Shown here: positions 8,404-17,778 of the stretch, in pieces
Layout: every line of letters starts with the position of its first letter
Numbering within the stretch: position 1 is the first letter of the stretch
Assembly (NCBI RefSeq): GCF_913777625.1
Contig: NZ_CAJYTI010000027.1
Coordinates: 1-64,000 of the forward strand
From: an uncultured Sphingomonas sp.
Lineage (GTDB): Bacteria > Pseudomonadota > Alphaproteobacteria > Sphingomonadales > Sphingomonadaceae
DNA: 64,000 bases
Direction: 5' to 3'
Program-made: the position numbers and the translations under genes
The notes under the pieces: model-generated
Told to the model about the DNA's origin: nothing
The model's input: the letters and a program-made list of their open reading frames with translations, nothing else
Database searches by the model: none

Positions 8404-8637
8404 TCAGGACAGCTGCCGCGCCAGATCCGCCAGCAGGATCCGCGCCACCGGCTGGTTGCGCTCGTCCTCGATGTCGAGACTGCCGTGCAGCGGTACGCGG
8501 GTGCCACGGTGCCGCAACAGCTTGCGGGCGAGGCCGTGGCCGGCGATCAGCGCCTGGCGAAGGTCGGGAAGTTCGCGCTGCTCCGTCGGGTGGGGATGGC
8601 GATCCGGCGTACGGAGGCGGAAGCAATAAGCGGGCAT
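8404..8637 (-). CDS. DUF6894-like small protein
   Basis: A 77-aa soluble protein beginning MPAYCFRLRTPD and containing TEQRELPDLRQALIAG, which resembles the short DUF6894 proteins common in alphaproteobacteria (MP-[RL]-YFF start, central ELPDL segment, C-terminal D-E-x-G-x-P strand). No function is known for this family. It lies between the ThuA-like and oligogalacturonate-lyase genes, all on the minus strand. The short length and divergent N-terminus keep this moderate. Confidence 0.55.
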   Translation of the reverse strand: MPAYCFRLRTPDRHPHPTEQRELPDLRQALIAGHGLARKLLRHRGTRVPLHGSLDIEDERNQPVARILLADLARQLS

Positions 8638-8689
8638 GCAAGCATAATGCCTTTTGCCTCAACTGGTTGCTGGGACTTGATGTAAATTA

Positions 8690-10027
8690 TCATTGCGGTG
8701 GCGCCGCCTTCGCTACCGCCACCGCATAGAGGTGCGCGGCGCCCTCGAAATTGCCGCGGAACAGGATCCACGTGCCGTCGGGCGTGAAGATCATGTTGGG
8801 CTCCAGCCGATAGTCCTGCCCCTTCATGTCGACCAGCTTCTCGGCCTCGAGCGTGCCCGGCGCGATCAGGTCCCCCGCATTGTCGGCATGGATGCCGCCG
8901 ACGTCCCCGATCGCCCGGGGCGTGAACAGGTAGAGATATTTGCCGTCCGGTGCGTGCGCGACCATCTCGGGGTCGCCGCCGTCGCCGGAGAAGCGGGCGC
9001 CATCCGGCGCCTGGTTGTAATGGACCGACCATAAGTTGCGCTCGACATGGTACCAGCGGCGCTTGCCGGTCGCGAGTTCGACGCCGGCGAGCCAGAACAC
9101 CTGCCCGCGCGGCGTCTGGAGATCGTACCAGACCCATTTCCCGTCGGGCGAGAAGAACTCGTGGCCGGCAATCTCCATGTTCATCGTGCGGGTGTGGAGC
9201 CGGCGCTTGCCCGTCCCGTCCGCGCGGATCGCCCAGAGCCGGTCGACCCGGTGCCACGGGCCCTCATGGCAATAGAGGATCTGCTGCGGATCCGTGGGCG
9301 AGAACTGGACATGGTTGAGCCAGTCGGTGGAGGCGGTGACGACCCGCCGCGCGCCGCTGCGCAGGTCGATCGTGAAGATCTCCATCGGCACGTGCGCGTC
9401 GAGGCGGCGGTTCATGTGCACTTCCTTGGCCTCGGCATAGGGCAAGGGCCTTCCATCGGGCCCGTTCGCCCGATAGTCGTTCATGCCGGGGGTGTTGACC
9501 TCGCCCTCGGCGCGGGCGAGCGTGCCGTCCGGGCGCAGCGGCACGATAGCCTTGGCGACCTGGCCGAGCAGCAGCGTCTCGTCGGCGTTGATCGAGCCGA
9601 TCCAGCCTCCCGGCACCGTCGCCACCCGCCGCACCGTGCCCGTATCGGCATCGGCGACGAACACGCCGAACGGCCCGCCGGCATCGTCGCGCCCGCGCTC
9701 GGCGAAATAGACATTGCGGCTTTTGCGGCCGGTGAACAGCAGCACCGCACCCGCCTTGGTGACCAGCGGCTGCGTCTGCCACGTCTTCAGGTCGACCAGC
9801 GCGATCCCCTGCGGCGTGGTCACCGCCATCTTGTCGCCCTGGGGCAGGAAGCCGTTCTGGGTGAAATAGAGGCTCACCGTACCCGGCGCCTGGCTCACCC
9901 GCACGACGCGGTGGCCGGTGGTCTTGTCGATCCACTCGGCGGCGGGCTGGGCGGCGGCAGGCACCGCCGTGAGCAGCAGCCCGATTCCGAGTGCCAGCTC
10001 TCGCGCGCGCTGCCCGAACCGTGCCAT
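8690..10027 (-). CDS. ogl: Oligogalacturonate lyase (PL22), exported
   Basis: A 445-aa seven-bladed beta-propeller protein of the oligogalacturonide lyase family. It has an N-terminal signal peptide (cleavage near AAAQPAAEW) and family segments DWLNHVQFSPTDPQQILYCHEGPWHRVDRLW, EIAGHEFFSPDGKWVWYD and WSVHYNQAPDGARFSGDGG (each only partly quoted from longer conserved stretches). PL22 enzymes beta-eliminate digalacturonate and unsaturated oligogalacturonates using Mn2+ held by histidines. A signal peptide places this one in the periplasm; many PL22 enzymes are cytoplasmic. The start follows GGGAGAGCGATC. It is divergent from the GPH sugar symporter. Confidence 0.87.
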   Translation of the reverse strand: MARFGQRARELALGIGLLLTAVPAAAQPAAEWIDKTTGHRVVRVSQAPGTVSLYFTQNGFLPQGDKMAVTTPQGIALVDLKTWQTQPLVTKAGAVLLFTGRKSRNVYFAERGRDDAGGPFGVFVADADTGTVRRVATVPGGWIGSINADETLLLGQVAKAIVPLRPDGTLARAEGEVNTPGMNDYRANGPDGRPLPYAEAKEVHMNRRLDAHVPMEIFTIDLRSGARRVVTASTDWLNHVQFSPTDPQQILYCHEGPWHRVDRLWAIRADGTGKRRLHTRTMNMEIAGHEFFSPDGKWVWYDLQTPRGQVFWLAGVELATGKRRWYHVERNLWSVHYNQAPDGARFSGDGGDPEMVAHAPDGKYLYLFTPRAIGDVGGIHADNAGDLIAPGTLEAEKLVDMKGQDYRLEPNMIFTPDGTWILFRGNFEGAAHLYAVAVAKAAPPQ

Positions 10028-10143
10028 GATCGCTCTCCCACATCGCTTGATATCGTTTCACATAGTATGATAGCAGTTCAAAATATGGAGTAAAGCAGCC
10101 GGCAGATGCGGTTCGTCGCGTCAAGCCGGATCCAGGAGAGAGC
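10028..10143. promoter_or_regulatory. Divergent promoter region ogl / GPH symporter
   Basis: A 116-bp AT-richer stretch holds both promoters. It contains TTGATATCGTTTCACA (10048-10063), resembling a degenerate LacI-type operator around a central CG, and TCACATAGTA at 10058-10067. TCACATAATA occurs on the minus strand at 17250-17259 before the PL26 gene, which may hint at shared control of the pectin genes. The matches are short. Confidence 0.35.
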
Positions 10144-11670
10144 ATGGCCCACAGCGCCCCCGCCCGTCCCGTTCGGTGGTTCAACTATCTCGCTTACGGC
10201 TCGAACGACGTGCTCGGCGCCGGATCAATGGCGGTGATCTCGGGCTGGGTGCTGATCTTCTACACCCAGTTCTGCGGGCTCGAGGCGTGGGAAGCCGCGC
10301 TGATTTTCACCGTCGCCCGCGTGCTCGATGCGATCGCCTCGCCGGTGATCGGCCATCTCTCGGACGCGATGGGCGATACCCCGCTCGGGCGACGCTTCGG
10401 CCGCCGGCGTTTCTTCATCCTCGCGGCGATCCCGCTCCTCCCCGCCTTCGCGATCATGTGGGTCGCGGGGCAGAGCTTCTGGTATTATCTCGTCACCTAT
10501 GTGCTGTTCGAGCTGGTCTACGCGATGGAGATCATCCCGTACGAGACGCTCGCCGCCGAGATGGGCCGCGACTATCGCACCAAGGCCAAGTTCGCCGGCG
10601 TCCGCATCCTGTTCGCGCAGGCGAGCGCGATCCTGGCGGGGTTCCTGCCGGGCATGCTGATCGGGGCGCTGGGCAAGGACAGCCCGCTGACCTTCCTCTA
10701 CATGGGCATCCTGTTCTCCGCGCTTTTCATGGTGACGGCGGGGCTGCTCTACCGCTTCAGCTGGGAACGGCCGGCGGCGGAGGTGGCGGCGTTGCGACCC
10801 GCCGGCGCCCCGCGCGCATCCGTGGGCGCGGCGATCCGGGGGCTCTACACCAATTTGTTCAGCACCTTCCGCATCCGCGCCTTCCGGCTCCACCTCGGCA
10901 TGTATCTGGGCGGCTATATCAGCCAGGACGTGTTCAACGCCGCCTTCACCTTCTTCGTCGTCTTCGCGCTGGCGGGCACGATCACCACCGCGTCGACGCT
11001 GCTGGGGACGATGTACATCGTCCAGTTCGTCGCGGTCATGCTGGCGATCAACCTGGCGCTGCGCAGCTCCCCTGCCCGCGCCTATCAACTGGCGGCGCTG
11101 AGCTTCGCGGCGGGCGTGCTGGTGCTGCTCGTCGAGTGGAACACGGGCGTGCGCGCCGGCAGCACCTGGCTGTGGCTGCCGATCGCGCTCGCGGGTCTCG
11201 GTCGCGGCGCGCTCAACTACATCCCCTGGGCGACGTACAACTACATGGCCGATGTCGACGAGATCGTCACCGGCCGACGCCGCGAAGGCGCGTTCGCGGG
11301 CGTGATGACCTTCGTGCGCAAGCTCACCCAGGCCGCCGCGGTCGCCGGCGTCGGCGCGATCATGAGCGCGGGCGGGTTCGCCAAGGGCGCGGCGGTGCAG
11401 AGCCCGCAGGCGATCCACACCATCGCGCTGGTACTCGGCATCGGCACGGTGGGCGTGCTGATCGCCGGCATGCTGGTCTCCACCCGCTTCCGGCTCAACG
11501 CGGCGACCCATGACGTGCTGATGGCCGAGATCGACCGCTTCAAGCGCGGCGAGCGCGCGCCCGCCTCCCGCGACGCCCAGGCCATCGTCGAGGACCTGTC
11601 CGGCTGGCGCTACGACCAGCTCTGGGGCAACAATCCGGTGGCAGGCGTGCGCGGTCAGCCGAGCGCCTGA
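10144..11670 (+). CDS. GPH-family (glycoside-pentoside-hexuronide) sugar:cation symporter
   Basis: A 508-aa major-facilitator-type membrane protein with about 12 helices. It carries the GPH hallmarks: ARVLDAIASPVIGHLSDAMGDTP.GRRFGRRR in loop 2-3 and IPYETLAAEMGRDYR after helix 4. Members import glycosides and hexuronides with Na+ or H+. Divergent pairing with an oligogalacturonate lyase suggests uptake of galacturonate, its dimers or unsaturated products. The ATG follows CAGGAGAGAGC. Its 3' end overlaps the convergent GGDEF-EAL gene by 16 bp. Confidence 0.9.
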   Translation: MAHSAPARPVRWFNYLAYGSNDVLGAGSMAVISGWVLIFYTQFCGLEAWEAALIFTVARVLDAIASPVIGHLSDAMGDTPLGRRFGRRRFFILAAIPLLPAFAIMWVAGQSFWYYLVTYVLFELVYAMEIIPYETLAAEMGRDYRTKAKFAGVRILFAQASAILAGFLPGMLIGALGKDSPLTFLYMGILFSALFMVTAGLLYRFSWERPAAEVAALRPAGAPRASVGAAIRGLYTNLFSTFRIRAFRLHLGMYLGGYISQDVFNAAFTFFVVFALAGTITTASTLLGTMYIVQFVAVMLAINLALRSSPARAYQLAALSFAAGVLVLLVEWNTGVRAGSTWLWLPIALAGLGRGALNYIPWATYNYMADVDEIVTGRRREGAFAGVMTFVRKLTQAAAVAGVGAIMSAGGFAKGAAVQSPQAIHTIALVLGIGTVGVLIAGMLVSTRFRLNAATHDVLMAEIDRFKRGERAPASRDAQAIVEDLSGWRYDQLWGNNPVAGVRGQPSA

Positions 11671-14429
11671 ACCCGCGTTTCCGCCTCGATCGTGCCGGGG
11701 CGACCGAACAGATAGCCCTGCGCCTCGGCGCAGCCCTCGCGGAGCAGCAGGTCGAGCTGCGCGTCCGTCTCCAGCCCCTCCGCCAGCACCGGGATCGACA
11801 GGCTGCGGCCGAGCGCCAGGATCGCCCGGATGATCGCCCGCGCCTGCTCGCTGCGTTCGGACTCGGCGAGGAACGACTTGTCGATCTTGATCTTGTCGAA
11901 CGGAAAGGAATGGAGCGTGTCGAGCGACGAATAGCCGGTGCCGAAATCGTCCATCGCCACCCGCACGCCCAATGCCTTGATCCGGCGCAGGCTGTGCAGC
12001 GCGCGGGTCTTGTCAGCGATCAGCGCCGTCTCGGTGATCTCCAGTTCAAGCCGGGTCGGCGCGAGGCCGGTTTCCACCAGGATAGCGGTGATCACCTCCG
12101 GCAGATCGGGCTTGAGCAGCTGGACCGGCGAGAGGTTGACCGCAACCTTGTGCGCGTTCGGCCAGGCCGCGGCTTCGGCACAAGCGGTGCGAAGCACCCA
12201 TTCGCCCAGCCGGATGATCTCGCCCGTCTCCTCGGCGATCGGAATGAAGTCCATCGGCGGGATACCGCCCAGCTTGGGGTGCGCCCAGCGCAGCAGTGCC
12301 TCATAGCCGACCAGTTCGTCCGACTGGAGCGCACGCTGCGGCTGGTAGAGCAGCCGCAATTCGCCGCGCGCGGCGGCATAGCGGAGATCATTGGCGATCA
12401 CCCGGCGGTACCGCGCCTGCTCGTCCATGCCCGGCTCGTAATAGCAGATCCGCTCGGCGAAATCGCCCTTCGCGCGGTACATGGCGAGGTCCGCGTTGTT
12501 GAGCAGCGTCTCGCGGTCGCCGGCGTCGCTGGGGAAGACCGCAACGCCCATACTGGCACCCACCGCCAGCGAACCGTGCGCTGCGAAGCCGCCGAGCAGG
12601 CAGGCCTCGACGCGGGCGACGAATGGCTCCAGCTCCGCCGGGTTCTCGTAGCGCTTGGCGACGATGAACTCGTCGCCACCCATGCGCGCGGCGATTTCCT
12701 GGTCCTGCAGCACCGCCTGGAGCGCCTCGGCGATGTCGCGCAGCACCCGGTCGCCCTCGGCATGGCCGAGCGAGTCGTTGATTTCCTTGAAGCGGTCGAG
12801 GTCGATGGCGATCACCGCAAGGCGCGTGGCCCCCCCCACTGCCCGCGCCATCTCCGCATCGAGCCAGCTATGGAACCGTACGCGGTTGGGCAGGCCGGTC
12901 AGCGCGTCGTGGAGCGCCATATGGGCGATCCGCGCCTCGGATCGGCGGCGTTCGCTGATATCCTCGAAGGTGGTGACCCAGCCGCCGCCGGGCAGTCGGC
13001 GGCTGTCGATCGAGAGGACGAAATCGGCGTCATATTCGGCAACGATCCGCGGATCGTTGCCTTCCTCGAGCGCGGCGAGGATCCGGCGCCGCGCTTCCTC
13101 CACCCGGGCCTCGGATACCACCCCCCCTACCCGCGCCTTCAGCGCCTGGCGGCTCACCTCGGCAAGGGTGGTACCCGGCGGGCACGCGTCCAACGGCAGG
13201 CGCCAGAGCTTCAGGAAGCGATCGTTGCGCAGGATCAGCCGTTCCTCGGCGTCGAACAGGCACAGCCCCTGGTGCATGTTCTCCAGCGCCGCGTCGCGGT
13301 GGCGCTGCGCCTCGGCGATGCGGTCCTCGTCCAGCTTCGCCTGGGTCATGTCGCGGGTGATCTTGGCGAAGCCGAGCAGTCGCCCGTCCTCGCCGGCCAT
13401 ACGCTCGATCGTCACATGCGCCCAGAAGCGGGAGCCGTCCTTGCGCAGCCGCCAGCCCTGGCCGATGGACTTGCCCTGTGCGGCCGCCGTCGCAAGCGCG
13501 GCTTCGGCCGCACCGCTGGCGCGTTCCTCGGGCGGGTAGAAGCGGGACAAATGGCTGCCCACCACCTCCGCCTCGGCATAGCCCTTCAGGCGGGCTGCGC
13601 CCGTGTTCCAGTTGGCCACCCGGCCCTGCGCATCGAGCATGCAGAGCGCGCAGTCCGAGATGCCCTTGGCGAGGATGCTGAACTGGCGCTCGCTGGCGGC
13701 GATCGCGGCGCGGGTCCGCCGCGCTATCCATGCGCTGCAGAGACAGACCGCGAGCAGCAGCACGGTGATGACCGCGAGCAGGATCGACATCGACCGCGGC
13801 GACAGGTTCACGCCTGCCCCGTCGCGCTGCCACGGGATGAGTTCGATCGCGGTCATCCCGGTAAAGTGAAGGCTCACCACGGCCAGCGTCATCAGCAGGG
13901 CCGCCGCCACCCCGGTCCATGCCGTGGTGCGCCGCACGGCCAGGACCAGCGCGGGCACGAAGAGCACCACCCCGAACAGGATCGACAGCACGACATAGCC
14001 GGCATGCCAGCGGATCCGCGCGGGCATGTCGAGCGCCGCCATGCCGATATAGTGCATCAGGCCGATGCCGGTCATGGCGAGCAGCCCGGCGGCTCCCAGC
14101 CGCGCCGCGCTGCTCCGCTGCGCCACCATCTGGAACGCGACCAGCATGGCGCCGGCCACGACCAGCAGCGACACCGCCGACAGTTCGACCGCGAAGCCGA
14201 ACTGGAAGCCCGGCGCATAGCCGAGCATCGCGATGAAGTGCGTCGCCCAGATCCCGAAGGCCGTCGCCAGCGCGCCTGCCGCCTTCCAGCTAGCGGCATT
14301 GCGCGGCGCGTGCGTCCCCTGGCGCAGCATCAATACGGCGGTGAGCGCGGTCAGCAGGCACATCGCCCCGGCCAGCGCGACCAGCCGCAGATCGTGCCCT
14401 CCGACGATGCAATAGGCGATAGCGACCAT
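11655..14429 (-). CDS. MHYT-PAS-PAS-GGDEF-EAL cyclic-di-GMP signalling protein
   Basis: A 924-aa membrane sensor. Residues 1-245 form an MHYT domain of seven helices with the repeated motif HFIAM, MHYIGM (near 124) and LHFTGM, thought to bind copper and sense O2, CO or NO. Two PAS domains follow (about 255-370 and 380-485). The GGDEF domain has an intact RMGGDEF site near 583, so it may make c-di-GMP. The EAL domain (about 665-915) has EALLRW near 709, plus ELEITETAL and MDDFGTGYSSL, the metal-binding phosphodiesterase motifs. Both halves look catalytically competent. It lies between pectin genes, so it may link gas or substrate sensing to attachment on plant material; that link is only positional. 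Confidence 0.93.
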   Translation of the reverse strand: MVAIAYCIVGGHDLRLVALAGAMCLLTALTAVLMLRQGTHAPRNAASWKAAGALATAFGIWATHFIAMLGYAPGFQFGFAVELSAVSLLVVAGAMLVAFQMVAQRSSAARLGAAGLLAMTGIGLMHYIGMAALDMPARIRWHAGYVVLSILFGVVLFVPALVLAVRRTTAWTGVAAALLMTLAVVSLHFTGMTAIELIPWQRDGAGVNLSPRSMSILLAVITVLLLAVCLCSAWIARRTRAAIAASERQFSILAKGISDCALCMLDAQGRVANWNTGAARLKGYAEAEVVGSHLSRFYPPEERASGAAEAALATAAAQGKSIGQGWRLRKDGSRFWAHVTIERMAGEDGRLLGFAKITRDMTQAKLDEDRIAEAQRHRDAALENMHQGLCLFDAEERLILRNDRFLKLWRLPLDACPPGTTLAEVSRQALKARVGGVVSEARVEEARRRILAALEEGNDPRIVAEYDADFVLSIDSRRLPGGGWVTTFEDISERRRSEARIAHMALHDALTGLPNRVRFHSWLDAEMARAVGGATRLAVIAIDLDRFKEINDSLGHAEGDRVLRDIAEALQAVLQDQEIAARMGGDEFIVAKRYENPAELEPFVARVEACLLGGFAAHGSLAVGASMGVAVFPSDAGDRETLLNNADLAMYRAKGDFAERICYYEPGMDEQARYRRVIANDLRYAAARGELRLLYQPQRALQSDELVGYEALLRWAHPKLGGIPPMDFIPIAEETGEIIRLGEWVLRTACAEAAAWPNAHKVAVNLSPVQLLKPDLPEVITAILVETGLAPTRLELEITETALIADKTRALHSLRRIKALGVRVAMDDFGTGYSSLDTLHSFPFDKIKIDKSFLAESERSEQARAIIRAILALGRSLSIPVLAEGLETDAQLDLLLREGCAEAQGYLFGRPGTIEAETRVQALG

Positions 14430-14500
14430 GATACCTCGTTGTTTGTCGCCGGGTCTATCGCCGATCCGTTAACATATGTCTTTGATGATCCACAATATTG

Positions 14501-17206
14501 TTACGATCCCGCATCGGTTTGGCCGCGCGGCGTGCCGGGTGTGCTCCGGTCCAGCGCGTCCGGGATCAGCGCGAGGTTCTGGATCGCCGCCAGCCCCCAT
14601 TGCGCGGCCGCGTTGGTGGAAATGCCCGGCCATTCGACCCCGCCCCCCGGCAAGGGGCGCCGGGGATCGGCGAACGTCAGCCCCAGCCCGGCATCGCCGG
14701 ACAGGAATTCCTCGGCCGCCCGCGTCGCCAACGCCGCATCGCCGTCCGCATGGGCGGCATAGGCAGTGAGCCGCGAATGCGCCTCGCGCAGGTTGCGCGG
14801 ACCGAAGGGCGCCCCCCATTTCGCCAGCCATTCCGCCTTGGGCGCGTTGTACCAGCGGCAATAGTCGCCCCATGCGGCACGGTAGCGCGGCACGTCGAGA
14901 AGACGCAGCAGTTCGGCATTGATCTCCACCGCGCCGAACACCGCGTTGAGATGCGAGAGCTCGATCCTGGCGCCGCGATCGAGAAAGCGGCCGCTCGCCA
15001 GGTCATAGGGTGCGCTCCCGGTGAGCCAGCCACGCGGCAGCCGCCCGATACTGTCCATGCCCGCCTCGATCCGCGCGCGCCATGTCGCATCGCCGCTGCG
15101 CTCCCATTCGGTGAGCCACGCGCCCGCCAGCACCGCCCAGGTCGTGCCGAAGCTCATCTCGATGACGCCCGGGGGCAGCGCGGCGTGATCCCCGCCGGGA
15201 ACCTTGCGGCCGATCTCGACCGTGCGCAGCGCCTCGTGCGAGCTCGCCAGCGCGCGCATCAGGTCGCCGGTGCGTTCGTCGGCGGTCAGATAGTAGAAGA
15301 TCCGCCGGTAATTGGCGTTGCTGATCCGCGGCTGCTTCGAGCTGTCGCTCCAATGCTGCACGCCGTGCCGCGTGCCGAGCCCGGCAAAGCGGCCGAGATG
15401 ATAGACATCGACTTCGCTGGTGTGGCGCGTCATCGCCTCGGCGAGGCGGAACGCCTGCGGATCGCGGCTGCGCATCGCGGTGTACCAGAGCCACAGATCG
15501 GGGGAGAGCTCGCTGTTGGCCCAGGCGAAGCCGCCGATGTCGTACCGCCACTGGTGCCGATCGCCGTCATAGCTGTGCATCACGTCGCCATGGTTCCAGA
15601 ACCCGTACCAGTTGCGGCGATCGACTTCCCCGGCATAGAAATCGACGAGGCGGGCCAGCTGGTCCTCGATGGCGGTGCGCATCGGCGTGGTCCGGTCCGG
15701 CAGTCCCCAGTCGCCGAAGACCCGCGCCGCGTGCAGCTGCGCGGGATCCGCCATCAGGCGCGGCGGCGCGGCCGCTGCATTGGCCAGCGCCTGGAGCCGC
15801 GCGGTGGGCGGCGTGGCGGGAAACGCCCACAGCATCAGCTCGCTGGTGCGCGCAATCCCTTTTGGTGTGTCCCAGCCCGGCTCATAATCCTCATAGGTAA
15901 TATTCAGCCCCTGGTTCTGGGCTGCATAGTCCTCCAGGCCCATCGTGCCGTGATAGGGCTGCAGGTCCATCGGTGCGGCGCGTGGCGACCATAGCCACGC
16001 GGTAAGCCGGGCGGTGTCGCCGATCGCGCCTTCGATTGCCAACTCCGTAGGGTGGCGCTGCCAGAACCAGCGCGCCGCGATCGCCGCGCCGCCCCAGGGC
16101 GAACCGACATAGGCGAGGCCCGGGGCGCGGTGCCCCTCCCCCGCATCGATCCACGCCATGTCCGCGGCCGTCCGCTTGGCGAGGGTAAAGCCGTTGGCGG
16201 AGAACTGGCACAGCCGGAAGCCGTCCCAGGCCGGGATCCGCTCGAGAAGCGCCGGCACCGGAGCGCGCATCTGGTCGAGGGGCGGCACCGCCCGTCCCGC
16301 TACCTGCGCGGTGCGGAAGGCGGCGCCCGGGTCGCGGCGCAGACCGGTCAGGGGCCGCACGGCTTCGGCGAACATGGTATCCGCGCCGGTCGCGATCCGG
16401 ACATGGCGATCGTGCAGCGCGCCGCGCATCGGCACCGTCGCCGCGATACCGATGCCCGAGACGACGATCGCTGCGGGATCGACATCATGGATAAAGCTAT
16501 GGACGATCCGAAGCCCGTCCGCGCCTGCAAAGCATTCGAGCCGCACGGTAAAGGGCAGGACCGCGTGGCCGCCGCCGCGATGGCGCCCATCGATGCGGAC
16601 GACTGCCCGCACCGGGCCGGCCTGTTCGACGACGACCGTCTCAACCTCGCCTAGCAGCGCCGTACGAGGACCTTCGGGGCCATCGCGCCGGAGTTCGGCG
16701 ACGAGCTGGGCTGGTCCCATCAGCAGCGACCCATCCTTGTCCGTCGCGGAGATCTGTACGGCGCCGGTGCGGAGGATGCGCCACACAAGGTTGCCAGTCG
16801 CGAGTTCGACGGCCTCCGGGGTTTCGCGGACGATAACCGGGGTGGCGGGGAGCTTGGGCGTTCCCGGAGCGACGCGGATGCTCGCAGGCGCCTGGGAGGA
16901 GGCTGGTACGGCATGTCCGGTCCATTTGCGGGAGCCGTCGGGCCAGCGGGCCAATGTCCAGCTCTGTAGCGGTAGCGGTGTGCCGTCCGGGGCGGTGCCG
17001 GCGAGCGCGACGTTCTCGCGCAAAACCCCGCGTGGCCAGGCGAGGCCAAAACTGGAGCCTTCGCCAGGCGCGTCGGGAGCGGTGCCATCGATCCAGGCTG
17101 CATCTGCGTGGACGGCGGCCGACGGCTTTCCCGGACCGGTTGCGGCGATCAAGGGAGTGGCGGCCAACGCTTGCAGGACGGGGCGGCGCGCGACGGTGGG
17201 GCCCAT
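14501..17206 (-). CDS. Exo-rhamnogalacturonan lyase family protein (PL26, YetA-like)
   Basis: A 901-aa exported protein. The N-terminus has twin arginines and a hydrophobic stretch (VARRPVLQALAATPLIAATG), compatible with Sec or Tat export. Three regions match the PcRGLX/YetA architecture: an N-terminal beta domain (about 35-290), a central domain, and an (alpha/alpha)-barrel catalytic part with WYGFWNHGDVMHSYDGDRH and WRYDIGGFAWANSELSPDLW near 545-585. PL26 enzymes release unsaturated galacturonyl-rhamnose from rhamnogalacturonan I ends. The start follows GGAGAGGATCAA. It complements the PL11 endo-lyase at 59.6-61.5 kb. Confidence 0.83.
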   Translation of the reverse strand: MGPTVARRPVLQALAATPLIAATGPGKPSAAVHADAAWIDGTAPDAPGEGSSFGLAWPRGVLRENVALAGTAPDGTPLPLQSWTLARWPDGSRKWTGHAVPASSQAPASIRVAPGTPKLPATPVIVRETPEAVELATGNLVWRILRTGAVQISATDKDGSLLMGPAQLVAELRRDGPEGPRTALLGEVETVVVEQAGPVRAVVRIDGRHRGGGHAVLPFTVRLECFAGADGLRIVHSFIHDVDPAAIVVSGIGIAATVPMRGALHDRHVRIATGADTMFAEAVRPLTGLRRDPGAAFRTAQVAGRAVPPLDQMRAPVPALLERIPAWDGFRLCQFSANGFTLAKRTAADMAWIDAGEGHRAPGLAYVGSPWGGAAIAARWFWQRHPTELAIEGAIGDTARLTAWLWSPRAAPMDLQPYHGTMGLEDYAAQNQGLNITYEDYEPGWDTPKGIARTSELMLWAFPATPPTARLQALANAAAAPPRLMADPAQLHAARVFGDWGLPDRTTPMRTAIEDQLARLVDFYAGEVDRRNWYGFWNHGDVMHSYDGDRHQWRYDIGGFAWANSELSPDLWLWYTAMRSRDPQAFRLAEAMTRHTSEVDVYHLGRFAGLGTRHGVQHWSDSSKQPRISNANYRRIFYYLTADERTGDLMRALASSHEALRTVEIGRKVPGGDHAALPPGVIEMSFGTTWAVLAGAWLTEWERSGDATWRARIEAGMDSIGRLPRGWLTGSAPYDLASGRFLDRGARIELSHLNAVFGAVEINAELLRLLDVPRYRAAWGDYCRWYNAPKAEWLAKWGAPFGPRNLREAHSRLTAYAAHADGDAALATRAAEEFLSGDAGLGLTFADPRRPLPGGGVEWPGISTNAAAQWGLAAIQNLALIPDALDRSTPGTPRGQTDAGS

Positions 17207-17778
17207 TTGATCCTCTCCTTGCGGTCAAAACGCATGATCCGGATTGTTCTATTATGTGAGTATCTACGCCACAATGTGGATTTTGCGTTCGGGCGTGTTG
17301 GCTGCATGGTTTCCGACGATTTGCGCGAATTCGTGCACCCGTGGGGGGCCGGCGTCGGACTGGCGTTCTTTTCTCTCTCTCTCTCCTCAAGAAGAGAAAA
17401 ATCTCGACGAAGGGTTAGAGAGTTTTTCGATTCGTTAGAGAGTTAAGGGACGGGGCTTCCGGCGGAATCCGTCGGAAGCGCACGAGTCGCGGCCGCTCCT
17501 GCGTTCCCCATGTGTCGACGCAACGTTCCGGAAAGATCGAAGCACGCGTTCCCGAAAGGTCGAAGCGACGTTCCTGGAGGGTCGACCCTTGTTCCCGAAG
17601 GGTCGAAACCTGGTGCCAAGGCCCGTCGAAACGGCACGGATCCGCGTCGAGTTTCCGGAACTTGAATCAGTTGAGCCGGTACCACTCCCGAAGAGGTTCA
17701 AATCCGCTGCCCAAGGATGGTCGCATTTTGCAACCGCGGTGGAGCGCCCGACACTTCGGGAACGGTCGGCCGGTCGCA
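17207..17778. other. Gene-free region: PL26 promoter and putative replication origin
   Basis: There is no credible gene in this 572-bp stretch between the PL26 start and the repA stop. The left part (17207-17300) is AT-rich and holds the PL26 promoter. The middle has a CT-run (17370-17388), two GTTAGAGAGTT direct repeats 20 bp apart (17414-17424 and 17434-17444) and a run of T. The right part has a 22-bp-period repeat array (17503-17635). The arrangement of AT-rich segment plus iterons next to repA suggests the vegetative origin of the replicon. Confidence 0.6.
17503..17635. repeat. Iteron-like tandem array, about six units with 22-bp period
   Basis: Units begin at 17503, 17525, 17548, 17570, 17591 and 17613, a spacing of 21-23 bp or two helical turns. 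The consensus is close to GTTCCCGAAGGGTCGAAGC. Units 2-5 are most alike (GTTCCGGAAAGATCGAAGC, GTTCCCGAAAGGTCGAAGC, GTTCCTGGAGGGTCGACCC, GTTCCCGAAGGGTCGAAAC); the first and last are weak. Such phased direct repeats downstream of a replication initiator gene are the usual binding array for plasmid Rep proteins. It is not a CRISPR: units are head-to-tail without spacers. Confidence 0.7.

Noticed and set aside
17503..17635. CRISPR array
   Set aside because: Units abut with no unique spacers, similarity is graded, and no cas gene is nearby; iterons fit better.
17690..17705. tRNA T-loop (GGTTCAAATCC)
   Set aside because: Flanking bases do not pair to form the T stem or acceptor stem; no anticodon arm upstream.
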